Part shown: one piece after another, positions 45,690 through 53,614 of the stretch | How the letters are laid out: every line of letters starts with the position of its first letter | How positions within the stretch are numbered: the first letter of the stretch is position 1 | Source of the DNA: Leisingera sp. ANG-M7 | GTDB lineage: Bacteria; Pseudomonadota; Alphaproteobacteria; Rhodobacterales; Rhodobacteraceae | NCBI RefSeq assembly: GCF_000813965.1 | Contig: NZ_JWLI01000008.1 | Coordinates: forward strand, 98,481-162,480 | Reading direction: 5' to 3' | DNA: 64,000 nucleotides | The notes under the pieces: generated by a model | What the model saw: only the letters and a program-made list of their open reading frames with translations | Databases searched by the model: none | What the model was told of the DNA's origin: nothing | Position numbers and translations under genes: made by a program

Positions 45690-45710
45690 ATGATTCGCTC
45701 AGCGAATCAT
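45690..45710 (+). promoter_or_regulatory. Perfect inverted repeat upstream of rpoD
   Basis: ATGATTCGCT-C-AGCGAATCAT, a perfect 10-bp inverted repeat with one central base, ends 27 bp before the rpoD start. As RNA it would form an 8-bp hairpin with a 5-base loop. It could be an operator or a leader hairpin; the T-poor 3' flank makes a terminator unlikely. Confidence 0.5.
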
Positions 45711-45737
45711 CCCGCAGCCCCTGAGTAGGAGCATTTA

Positions 45738-47723
45738 ATGGCCGCCAAAGACACCGACGACCGCAAACCTGACGATCAGGACGCCGAAATCTCCCTCGAC
45801 ATGAGCCAGGCTCAGGTCAAGAAGATGATCGCGGAGGCCCGCGAGAAAGGCTACATCACCTACGATCAGCTCAATCAGGTTCTGCCGCCGGATCAGGTCA
45901 GCTCGGAACAGATCGAAGACGTGATGTCGATGCTCAGCGAAATGGGCATCAACATCATCGAGGACGAAGAGGCCGAGGAAGAAGAGAACAAGGGCACCAC
46001 TGACCTTGTGACCACCGAAGGCCCGCGCGAGGTTGCGCTGGCAGGCGCCCAGACCGAGAAGCTGGATCGGACCGATGATCCGGTGCGCATGTACCTGCGC
46101 GAGATGGGATCGGTTGAACTGCTGTCCCGCGAAGGTGAGATCGCAATTGCGAAACGCATCGAGGCGGGCCGCAATACGATGATCCTTGGGTTGTGCGAAA
46201 GCCCACTGACCTTCCAGGCGATCACAATCTGGCACGACGAACTCTTGTCCGAGGACATTCTTCTGCGCGACGTCATCGACCTGGAGGCCACTTTTGGCAA
46301 TCAGATGGATGAGGACGGCGAAGAAGAGCCTGTTGTCGACACGTCTGCAGTGGCATCCGCCAAACCGGCCAAGGATGAAGGCCCGGAACTGGATGCGGAC
46401 GGTAATCCGATCTCCCAGGATGACGACGATGACGACGACGATGACCAGGCCAACATGTCGCTGGCCGCGATGGAGGCTGCGCTCAAGGATCGGGTTCTGG
46501 TCACGCTGGAGCGGATCTCTACCGATTTTGCCGAGCTGAGCGAAATGCAGGACAGCCGGATTTCGGCAACCCTGAATGAGGACGGCTCCTTCAGCAGCGA
46601 CGACGAGGCCCGCTATCAGTCGCTGCGCTCGGAAATCGTCGAGTTGGTGAACGGCCTGCACCTGCACAACAACCGTATCGAAGCGCTGATCGACCAGCTC
46701 TATGGCATCAACCGCCGCGTTATGCAGATTGACAGCTCGATGGTGAAGCTGGCCGATCAGGCCCGCATCAACCGCCGTGAGTTCGTGGACGCCTACCGCG
46801 GCCGCGAGCTGGACCCGAATTGGCTGTCCGACATGGGAGAAAAGCCGGGCCGTGGTTGGCAGATGTTCATCGAACGCTCCACCGACAAGGTCGAGGAGCT
46901 GCGCGCCGATATGGCCCAGGTCGGTCAGTATGTCGGTCTGGACATCTCCGAATTCCGCCGCATCGTGCAGCAGGTCCAGAAAGGCGAGAAGGAAGCGCGC
47001 CAGGCCAAGAAGGAAATGGTCGAGGCCAACTTGCGCCTGGTGATCTCCATCGCCAAGAAATACACCAACCGAGGCCTGCAATTCCTGGACCTGATCCAGG
47101 AAGGCAACATTGGCCTGATGAAAGCGGTGGACAAGTTCGAATACCGCCGCGGCTACAAGTTCTCGACCTATGCGACTTGGTGGATCCGCCAGGCCATCAC
47201 CCGCTCAATCGCGGATCAGGCCCGTACCATCCGGATCCCGGTCCACATGATTGAGACCATCAACAAGCTGGTCCGCACAGGCCGCCAGATGCTGCACGAG
47301 ATCGGCCGCGAGCCGACCCCGGAAGAGCTGGCCGACAAGCTGCAGATGCCGCTGGAGAAGGTCCGCAAGGTGATGAAGATCGCCAAGGAGCCGATCTCGC
47401 TCGAAACCCCGATCGGCGACGAGGAAGACAGCCAGCTGGGTGATTTCATCGAGGACAAGAACGCCGTGCTGCCCTTAGACAGCGCCATTCAGGAAAACCT
47501 CAAGGAAACCACGACCCGTGTGCTGGCCTCGCTCACCCCGCGTGAGGAGCGGGTTCTGCGGATGCGTTTCGGCATCGGCATGAACACCGACCACACGCTG
47601 GAAGAGGTCGGCCAGCAGTTCAGCGTGACCCGTGAACGGATCCGGCAGATCGAGGCCAAAGCGCTGAGGAAGCTGAAGCACCCCAGCCGCTCGCGCAAAC
47701 TGCGCAGTTTCTTGGATCAGTAA
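45738..47723 (+). CDS. rpoD: Primary sigma factor RpoD (sigma-70)
   Basis: A 661-residue housekeeping sigma factor. In order: region 1.1, region 1.2 ([22 protein letters not shown]), a long non-conserved insert with a run of Asp near residue 230, region 2 ([20 protein letters not shown] and [20 protein letters not shown], -10 recognition), region 3, and region 4 helix-turn-helix ([20 protein letters not shown], -35 recognition). Closed by the terminator at 47729. Confidence 0.97.
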   Translation: MAAKDTDDRKPDDQDAEISLDMSQAQVKKMIAEAREKGYITYDQLNQVLPPDQVSSEQIEDVMSMLSEMGINIIEDEEAEEEENKGTTDLVTTEGPREVALAGAQTEKLDRTDDPVRMYLREMGSVELLSREGEIAIAKRIEAGRNTMILGLCESPLTFQAITIWHDELLSEDILLRDVIDLEATFGNQMDEDGEEEPVVDTSAVASAKPAKDEGPELDADGNPISQDDDDDDDDDQANMSLAAMEAALKDRVLVTLERISTDFAELSEMQDSRISATLNEDGSFSSDDEARYQSLRSEIVELVNGLHLHNNRIEALIDQLYGINRRVMQIDSSMVKLADQARINRREFVDAYRGRELDPNWLSDMGEKPGRGWQMFIERSTDKVEELRADMAQVGQYVGLDISEFRRIVQQVQKGEKEARQAKKEMVEANLRLVISIAKKYTNRGLQFLDLIQEGNIGLMKAVDKFEYRRGYKFSTYATWWIRQAITRSIADQARTIRIPVHMIETINKLVRTGRQMLHEIGREPTPEELADKLQMPLEKVRKVMKIAKEPISLETPIGDEEDSQLGDFIEDKNAVLPLDSAIQENLKETTTRVLASLTPREERVLRMRFGIGMNTDHTLEEVGQQFSVTRERIRQIEAKALRKLKHPSRSRKLRSFLDQ

Positions 47724-47728
47724 GTAAG

Positions 47729-47757
47729 AAGGCGCCCTACGGGGCGCCTTTGCGTTT
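47729..47757 (+). terminator. Terminator of rpoD
   Basis: AAGGCGCCC-TACG-GGGCGCCTT (47729-47750) directly after the stop codon, followed by TGCGTTT. A 9-bp stem with a short T-rich tail. Confidence 0.8.
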
Positions 47758-47770
47758 CAAGGAGATGTAT

Positions 47771-48256
47771 TTGAGGATCTTTCTGCCCGGCCTTTTATTA
47801 CTGGCCAATAGTGCAGCAGTATCGGCATGTCCCGAAGGTTCCGAGACGCTGATTTCCTGTACATTCAAAGACGGAGTAAGAACATTGACGACCTGTTTGC
47901 AGGGCGAGCAGGCAACTTATGTTTTTGGGAGACCAGGGCGGCAGCCGGAACTCGAAATGAAACGAGATGTGCGCGACGTGGACATGACCCCATGGCCGGG
48001 CATTGGCGGTTCGATCTGGGAAGAAGCTATTTTCAGCAACGGCAATGTACGCTACATCGTTTATTACAGTCTCTCAAAGGATCCGGGAGCGCGGTTTCCC
48101 ATGGAAGCTGGAGTTATTGTCGAACAGAACGGTGAAGAACTGGCACACCTGCGGTGTGATGCCGGCAGCGTGGACAGCGGCTACCCCTTGCCGCTGTTTG
48201 ATGCAAAAGTCGCAGCGGGGCAGGTCTACTCCTTGGAAACGGGGCAGTGGGAATAA
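47771..48256 (+). CDS. Secreted protein, hypothetical
   Basis: A 161-residue protein with a signal peptide (IFLPGLLLLANSAAVSAC) and several Cys in the mature part. TTG 47771 is preferred because AAGGAG (47759-47764) sits 6 bp upstream; an ATG at 47765 directly abuts that site, and a TTG at 47750 lies in the rpoD terminator. No domain recognised. GC content appears slightly lower than its neighbours. The next gene follows without a gap. Confidence 0.65.
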   Translation: MRIFLPGLLLLANSAAVSACPEGSETLISCTFKDGVRTLTTCLQGEQATYVFGRPGRQPELEMKRDVRDVDMTPWPGIGGSIWEEAIFSNGNVRYIVYYSLSKDPGARFPMEAGVIVEQNGEELAHLRCDAGSVDSGYPLPLFDAKVAAGQVYSLETGQWE

Positions 48257-48700
48257 GTGACAGGCAAGGCTAAAAGCTTGGACCAAGTGCACCAGAATCT
48301 CATCGTCTTCGACGGTGAGTGCGTGCTGTGTTCCGGCTTCTTCCGCTTCATGATGCGTCATGACCGCGCCGGGCAATTTGCCTTTGCTACTGCTCAGTCC
48401 CCGCTGGGGCAGCGGCTTTACTGCGACCTTGGCTTGCCCTCGGATGATTTTGAGACCAACTTGGTGATCTTTGACGGTCGCCCTCATCAGCGCCTTGATG
48501 CCTTTGCCGCGGCGATGCGGGCGCTTCCGTGGCCATGGCCGGCCTTGTCAGTATGCCGGTTTCTGCCGCAGCGCTTGAAGGATGCGTTCTATTTCAGTAT
48601 CGCTCGCAACCGCTACCGTCTGTTCGGGCGGCGTGACACTTGCATGATCCCCAGTCCGGAAGTCCGCGACCGCTTTGCCTTGGGGGGCTATGGCGGATGA
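48257..48700 (+). CDS. DCC-family (DUF393) thiol-disulfide oxidoreductase-like protein
   Basis: A 147-residue protein of the DCC family, defined by the DGECVLC motif (here FDGECVLCSGFFRFM at about residue 18). The fold is thioredoxin-like with a CxxC. GTG 48257 directly follows the previous stop. The gene overlaps the next by 4 bp (ATGA). Family function is not established. Confidence 0.85.
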   Translation: MTGKAKSLDQVHQNLIVFDGECVLCSGFFRFMMRHDRAGQFAFATAQSPLGQRLYCDLGLPSDDFETNLVIFDGRPHQRLDAFAAAMRALPWPWPALSVCRFLPQRLKDAFYFSIARNRYRLFGRRDTCMIPSPEVRDRFALGGYGG

Positions 48701-49242
48701 GGGACGCCTTTGGCGAAATCATCGCTGCGAAAGCTCTGCAGGTGCCGCCGGCGCTGATGCGGTTTCATGCCGAACCGCCTGAACGCAGTTTTGGCGTTGT
48801 TCGTGTCGAGGGCGGAAACCGCTGGGCTCAGCTGCTGGCCCGGCTGGCAGGCTTCCCGCCGCCTATGCCGCAGACCCGGTTCCGGCTGGATGTCACACCG
48901 CAGGGAAACGGCCATGTCTGGCGGCGTGTTTTCGGCAAGCATCAGACCCGGTCGGTCCTGCGCTATGACGCGCGCAGGGGCCGCGCGCTGGAGCGCTTTG
49001 GGCCGGTTGAGCTGGAGCTTTCGGTCCTGATGCAGCAGGGCACGCTGAAGGTTTCGGTAGAAAAAGCCCGCCTGTTCGGGTTTCCGCTGCCCAAGGCTCT
49101 GTGTCCGGAAAGCGCGTCCATGGAGTATGAAACACAGCAGGGGCACCTGGGGTTCGACATCTCCGCCAGCCTGCCAAGGGTCGGCTTGCTGGTGCGCTAC
49201 ACCGGCCACATTGCGCTGCCGGAATTGAACCTTCGGCGTTAA
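48697..49242 (+). CDS. DUF4166 domain protein
   Basis: A 181-residue protein matching DUF4166 (RMRFHAEPPERSFGVVRVE-like start region with LMRFH; TRFRLDVTPQGNGHVWRRVFG centre). ATG 48697 overlaps the DCC gene stop. DUF4166 domains are often fused or adjacent to DCC-type proteins; function unknown. Confidence 0.8.
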   Translation: MRDAFGEIIAAKALQVPPALMRFHAEPPERSFGVVRVEGGNRWAQLLARLAGFPPPMPQTRFRLDVTPQGNGHVWRRVFGKHQTRSVLRYDARRGRALERFGPVELELSVLMQQGTLKVSVEKARLFGFPLPKALCPESASMEYETQQGHLGFDISASLPRVGLLVRYTGHIALPELNLRR

Positions 49243-49253
49243 CCATTTGCTAA
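49239..49253 (+). promoter_or_regulatory. CtrA-like box before a small gene
   Basis: TTAA-CCATTTG-CTAA matches the CtrA consensus TTAA-N7-TTAA at seven of eight positions and also contains the TTAACCAT form. It overlaps the stop codon of the DUF4166 gene and lies 73 bp before the gene at 49326. Confidence 0.4.
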
Positions 49254-49325
49254 CCGTAGCGTTGCCCGTTTGCGGCCAGGGTCATAAACTCGCACCATCC
49301 GCATTTACCTTCCGGGGGGAAGAAG

Positions 49326-49622
49326 ATGTCTGCACATGCCGATTTGAATGGAGCGCTGGATGCGCTGCAGGGAAAGCTCCAGTCGCTGAATGACTTGGTG
49401 CGCGCCAACCAGTTCATGGTGGAAGCGATGGCCAGCCAGGGCAACGCTCTGAAACAGATGAGCAGCGAACATACCCGGGACATGCTGCGCCATCAGGCCC
49501 GGGCCCGGTTTCATCCCGAAACCGGAACTGCACCTGATGCAGCGGTTCTGGCTATTCTAGAAGAAGTGCTGGCTCCTCAGCAGGAGAGTGCGGAGATCAT
49601 TCCTTTTCCTGTCCGGGCTTGA
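49326..49622 (+). CDS. Small cytoplasmic protein, hypothetical
   Basis: A 98-residue protein, mostly amphipathic helix (LNGALDALQGKLQSLNDLVR) with Met/Gln-rich middle and a C-terminal IIPFPVRA tail often seen in small alphaproteobacterial proteins. CCGGGGGGAAG precedes the ATG. No family recognised. A CtrA-like box upstream suggests possible cell-cycle control. Confidence 0.7.
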   Translation: MSAHADLNGALDALQGKLQSLNDLVRANQFMVEAMASQGNALKQMSSEHTRDMLRHQARARFHPETGTAPDAAVLAILEEVLAPQQESAEIIPFPVRA

Positions 49623-49728
49623 CGCCTGCCGGCACACATCTGCGAGAGGTTGCAGTCCGGACCGTGATCGCCCCTTGGAGACCCTGCGGCTAGTCCTTAT
49701 GTTGAGGCGAACAAAGGGACATTTCCGG

Positions 49729-50130
49729 ATGAAGAACCACATCACTGCTGCTTTGCTGGCCTGTGCCTCAGCCGCCCCTGCTGCTGCCGATACATTTGTT
49801 GCCAATCGCGGCGTGCGTGTCCTGCCTGTCAACGACTATGTTTATGAGGTGGTGCCAGGCCGCTCTGGCGGGACTTGGGACTATTGGTGTGCTGGCGCGC
49901 AATATGCCCGCCGGGTGCTGGGCGCGAACTGGACTGACCGGTATTATGTCGTTCGCGGGCGCGATGTCAGCGTCACCACAGGGCGCCGGTCCTCCGTTCA
50001 GTTTTCCCTTCACCCCGAACAGACTGGCGTGCAGCCCAAGACGGGCTGGCTGTCGCTGGGGTTCCGTCCGGGTGAAAGCCTGTCAGTTCAGCAGGGCTAT
50101 GGGTACTGCGTGCAAGCACCGGCGCTGTAG
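49729..50130 (+). CDS. Secreted two-cysteine protein, paralogue 1 of 3
   Basis: A 133-residue exported protein with a clear signal peptide (MKNHITAALLACASAAPAAA). ATG 49729 is preferred to longer in-frame starts because the signal peptide begins there and AAAGGGA lies upstream. Shared with the proteins at 50450 and 50909: VYEVVPGRSG, DYWC (Cys54), RG-x-D-x-S, TGRRSSVQF and a C-terminal YC (Cys127). The two cysteines are 73 residues apart and probably form a disulfide. No catalytic motif and no known family is recognised; likely a compact beta-rich periplasmic or extracellular protein. Confidence 0.75.
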   Translation: MKNHITAALLACASAAPAAADTFVANRGVRVLPVNDYVYEVVPGRSGGTWDYWCAGAQYARRVLGANWTDRYYVVRGRDVSVTTGRRSSVQFSLHPEQTGVQPKTGWLSLGFRPGESLSVQQGYGYCVQAPAL

Positions 50131-50449
50131 TTGCTCCCCAAAAGCGGAGCGGATTCACGGGTGGTCACAGGTTTGTGCGGTCGTAGCGAGCAACGGGCAG
50201 GATGAATCAGCCACAACCGTTTTGGAAGCTGCCCGCGGCAGGCGGCAGAGCGATGCCAGCTGAACCGCTTAAGAATTTGCGATAATTCGGAGTTTCCGAA
50301 GCCTGCGCAGTGGCACCTTGCTGTGTCTTGGCTTGAAGCCTGAGGACGGGCCGGCCCGCACAGCAGTTTGAATGGCCTGTGTTTCAGATTTCCTTACCCT
50401 GATAGCTGGGCGCAGTGCATTGTGTCTTGTTGATTGAAAGGGTGCCGCC
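50131..50449 (+). other. Gap between paralogues 1 and 2
   Basis: A 319-bp non-coding stretch. A short hairpin (GCTCC...GGAGC) follows the first paralogue's stop. No remnant of another paralogue, RNA gene or clear promoter was recognised. Confidence 0.5.
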
Positions 50450-50860
50450 ATGAAACCTGCTTCCGCTTTTGTATTCGCTGCCGCAATTTTGACTCTGGCG
50501 CTTCCCGTCAGTTCCGAAGCCAATTCCAGCCGCCACAGCATACATGTCAATCAAATGCCGGGCGGTATATTCGAAGTGATACCAAGAACCGGAAACGGTT
50601 ACTTGTTCTGGTGCGGTGCCGCTGACTATGCCCACCGTGTTATCGGGGCTCCTTGGAATGCCAGCTTGCATATATCTCGCGGTTTGGGACCTAGTGAAAC
50701 TACGGGGCGCAGGTCAGCAGTGCAGTTCACACTGGATTCAAATCTGGCCCAAACACCACCATCTGGCGGATACGGGTCTGTTAACAGCTTGCAAGCTGGT
50801 GATACAATGAGTGTCCAGAGAGCTTTCGATTATTGTTTTGTGCCGTTCGGGCGGCCGTGA
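50450..50860 (+). CDS. Secreted two-cysteine protein, paralogue 2 of 3
   Basis: A 136-residue exported protein; signal peptide MKPASAFVFAAAILTLALPV. Family features: IFEVIPRTGNG, FWC (Cys55), AHRVIGAPWN, SRG-x-GPSETTGRRSAVQF and DYC (Cys129). AAAGGG precedes the ATG. Its codon use is visibly less GC-rich than both neighbours (for example many A/T third positions), hinting at relaxed selection or separate acquisition. Function unknown. Confidence 0.75.
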   Translation: MKPASAFVFAAAILTLALPVSSEANSSRHSIHVNQMPGGIFEVIPRTGNGYLFWCGAADYAHRVIGAPWNASLHISRGLGPSETTGRRSAVQFTLDSNLAQTPPSGGYGSVNSLQAGDTMSVQRAFDYCFVPFGRP

Positions 50861-50908
50861 AATTACTGTTCTCCACGGTCATTCCGGATTGCAGAGTAGG
50901 AGGTTGAG

Positions 50909-51334
50909 ATGACCTGCAAGAAATTTTGGCTGACAGGAATGCTGGCAGTGGTTTTGTCCGTACCTGTGCCTGCATTTGCATGGAGGGCGATCAACCGAAA
51001 TGAAGTGCTGCCGGTCTCCGAGGGCGTTTGGGAAGTGGTGGCCCGGAGTCGCTCCGGCGCGCAGGATTACTGGTGCAGCATCGCCGATTTTGCCATCCGC
51101 CAGCTGCGGGCACCGGTGAATCAGCGGATCTATGTGTGGCGCGGAGAGGGGCCGTCGGTGAACCGGCCTGGCCGCAAAGCAGTGCAATTTGCCTTCGGCC
51201 TGCCGCCTGGGGTTCCGGACCGCTCAGGCAGCTTGTCGCTCAATGTGCGCGAAGCAGGGGACAGCTTGCGGGTAACCTCGGCGCAGAATTATTGTTATGA
51301 CAGGCTGCCCGGGCGCGACCGCTGGCTGCCATAA
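50909..51334 (+). CDS. Secreted two-cysteine protein, paralogue 3 of 3
   Basis: A 141-residue exported protein with signal peptide ending PVPAFA, preceded by AGGAGG. Family features: VWEVVARSRSG, DYWC (Cys56), RQLRAPVNQRIYVWRG, GRKAVQF and NYC (Cys129). The same fold and disulfide as its two paralogues are expected. Lies 59 bp before the YjbQ gene. Function unknown. Confidence 0.75.
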   Translation: MTCKKFWLTGMLAVVLSVPVPAFAWRAINRNEVLPVSEGVWEVVARSRSGAQDYWCSIADFAIRQLRAPVNQRIYVWRGEGPSVNRPGRKAVQFAFGLPPGVPDRSGSLSLNVREAGDSLRVTSAQNYCYDRLPGRDRWLP

Positions 51335-51392
51335 CCGCAGCGGGCGCTGGTGCAGGGTTGCCTGCGCGGCCTGCACCGTCCAGAAAGGGCTC

Positions 51393-51809
51393 ATGCAGCA
51401 TGATTTCAGAATTCCGACGCGCGGGCAGGGGCTCTATGAATTTACCCGCGAAGTGAAGGCCTGGGTGTCTGCAACCGGCTTTCAGGACGGGCTGCTGACG
51501 ATGTTTGTCCGTCATACGTCCTGCTCCCTGCTGATTCAGGAAAATGCCGACCCGGAGGTGCAGGGGGATCTGAGTGCGTTTTTTGCCCGTCTGGTGCCGC
51601 CGTCGTCTGATCCGTCCATGGGCTATCTGCGCCACACCTATGAAGGGCCGGACGACATGCCTGCCCATATCAAGGCGGCGATGATGCCTGTCAGCTTGTC
51701 GATTCCAGTCCGCAGCGGCGCTCCGGCGCTTGGCACCTGGCAAGGCATCTACCTTTTTGAACACCGCGATGCACCGCACCAGCGGCAGGTGGCGGCGCAT
51801 CTGTCCTGA
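51393..51809 (+). CDS. yjbQ: YjbQ/UPF0047 family protein (secondary thiamine-phosphate synthase)
   Basis: A 138-residue member of UPF0047. ATG 51393 follows AAAGG; family motifs are LTMFVRHTSCSLLIQENADPEV and PVRSGAPALGTWQGIYLFEHR with conserved His/Glu. E. coli YjbQ has weak thiamine-phosphate synthase activity; the true role is unclear. Confidence 0.92.
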   Translation: MQHDFRIPTRGQGLYEFTREVKAWVSATGFQDGLLTMFVRHTSCSLLIQENADPEVQGDLSAFFARLVPPSSDPSMGYLRHTYEGPDDMPAHIKAAMMPVSLSIPVRSGAPALGTWQGIYLFEHRDAPHQRQVAAHLS

Positions 51810-51931
51810 ACCTCTTTATCTAGCGGCGGTAAATGCCCCCTACCCAAATTCTGGAGGGTCGCCTATAGTTGTGGATAACCGGGAACATGCCGGCACAATA
51901 AACAGGCTGACAGGATTGAGGGAGCAGGCGG

Positions 51932-52399
51932 ATGCGCTGCCCATTTTGCGGAAATATCGACACTCAGGTCAAGGATTCACGCCCCGCGGAGGATCATGTT
52001 TCGATCCGCCGACGCCGGTTTTGCCCGGCCTGCGGCGGCCGTTTCACCACCTACGAGCGGGTGCAGTTGCGCGATTTGGTGGTGATCAAAACCAACGGCA
52101 AGCGCGAGGACTTCGACCGCGACAAGCTGGAGCGTTCGATCCGTATTTCAATGCAAAAGCGCCCGATTGAGCCGGAGCGCATCGACCAGATGATCTCTGG
52201 CATCGTGCGGCGGCTGGAAAGCATGGGCGAGACCGATATTCCATCCAAGAAAATCGGTGAAATCGTGATGGAGGCTCTGGCCCGCATAGACACCGTGGCC
52301 TACGTGCGCTTTGCCAGCGTTTACAAGAACTTTCAGGCAGCAGACGACTTCGAGGACTTCGTCCACGAGCTGCGTCCGCCGGTGGCGCCGGAAGAATAA
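51932..52399 (+). CDS. nrdR: Transcriptional repressor NrdR
   Basis: A 155-residue regulator of ribonucleotide reductase genes that senses ATP/dATP. N-terminal zinc ribbon MRCPFCGN...[17 protein letters not shown] and an ATP-cone ([20 protein letters not shown]). It heads the conserved nrdR-ribD pair and its stop overlaps ribD (TAATG). Confidence 0.97.
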   Translation: MRCPFCGNIDTQVKDSRPAEDHVSIRRRRFCPACGGRFTTYERVQLRDLVVIKTNGKREDFDRDKLERSIRISMQKRPIEPERIDQMISGIVRRLESMGETDIPSKKIGEIVMEALARIDTVAYVRFASVYKNFQAADDFEDFVHELRPPVAPEE

Positions 52400-53496
52400 T
52401 GGATACGGATCACCGTTACATGGCGCTGGCGCTGTCCCTCGGGCGGCGCGGGCAGGGCAATTGCTGGCCGAACCCGGCAGTGGGCTGTGTCATCGTGCAG
52501 GGCAGCAGGGTTGTGGGGCGCGGCTGGACCAAACCGGGCGGGCGGCCGCATGCGGAAACCGAAGCGCTGGCGCAGGCGGGAGACGCTGCGCATGGCGCCA
52601 CCGCCTATGTGACGCTGGAGCCTTGTGCCCATCATGGCGAAACACCGCCTTGCGCGCAGGCGCTGATTGATGCCGGGGTGGCCAGGGTTGTCGCTGCAAT
52701 CGGGGACAGCGATCCGCGCGTTTCAGGGCAGGGCATCCGGATGTTGCGGGACGCAGGTATCAGAGTGGACACAGGCGTGTGGGGGGCGCAGGCTGCGCGG
52801 GACCATGCCGGGTTCTTCCTGAAGACCGAACAGGGGCGCCCGCTGGTGACCTTGAAGCTGGCCGGCAGCTTTGACGGCCGCATCGCAACCGGATCGGGCC
52901 AAAGCAAGTGGATCACCGGGCCGGAAGCGCGGCGTGCCGTGCATGCGATGCGCGCACGCCATGACGCGGTCATGGTGGGCGGCGGCACGGCACGGGCGGA
53001 TGATCCCTCGCTGACAGTTCGTGATCTGGGGGTGGAGCATCAGCCGGTGCGTGTTGTGATCTCGCGCCATCTGGACCTGCCGCTGATGGGGCAACTGGCC
53101 CGCTCTGCCAAGGACATCCCGGTCTGGCTGTGCCACGGCCATGGGGCTGATCAGGAGCGTATTCGCGCCTGGGAAGGACTGGGTGCCAGGCTGATCCCCT
53201 GCGCGTCGCATGGGGTGCAGCTGGATGCCGGGGATATTCTGCAACAGCTGGGCGCGGCTGGACTGACCCGGGTGTTCTGCGAGGGCGGCAGCGCGCTGGC
53301 TGCGTCGCTGCTGGCCTTTGATTTGGTGGATGAGCTGGTCGGGTTCACCGCAGGCCTGGGCATCGGTGCCGAGGGGCTGCCTTCGATCGGCGCGCTGGGC
53401 ATCGGAAGGCTGGAGGAAGCACCGCGGTTCGAGCTGGTCGAGGCGCGCCCTGTCGGTAAAGATATTCTGCACCGCTGGACACGCGCTCTGCGGTAA
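52399..53496 (+). CDS. ribD: Bifunctional riboflavin deaminase/reductase RibD
   Basis: A 365-residue enzyme for the second and third steps of riboflavin synthesis. The N-terminal deaminase has HAETEAL and EPCAHHGETPPC zinc motifs; the C-terminal reductase has LKLAGSFDGRIATGSGQSKW and FCEGGSALAASLL. It overlaps nrdR by one base. The rest of the riboflavin set resumes at 58318, beyond the capsule genes. Confidence 0.96.
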   Translation: MDTDHRYMALALSLGRRGQGNCWPNPAVGCVIVQGSRVVGRGWTKPGGRPHAETEALAQAGDAAHGATAYVTLEPCAHHGETPPCAQALIDAGVARVVAAIGDSDPRVSGQGIRMLRDAGIRVDTGVWGAQAARDHAGFFLKTEQGRPLVTLKLAGSFDGRIATGSGQSKWITGPEARRAVHAMRARHDAVMVGGGTARADDPSLTVRDLGVEHQPVRVVISRHLDLPLMGQLARSAKDIPVWLCHGHGADQERIRAWEGLGARLIPCASHGVQLDAGDILQQLGAAGLTRVFCEGGSALAASLLAFDLVDELVGFTAGLGIGAEGLPSIGALGIGRLEEAPRFELVEARPVGKDILHRWTRALR

Positions 53497-53614
53497 TGCT
53501 TCGCTGTAGCCTTGCTAATCCGGGTTCTCCTGTCTGCCGCCGGACGATGCTTCTGCTCCGGTCCCGTTGGCCCAGCCTCGGTATCTTGCGGGTGCGGGAG
53601 CGCTTCTGCTTCGG

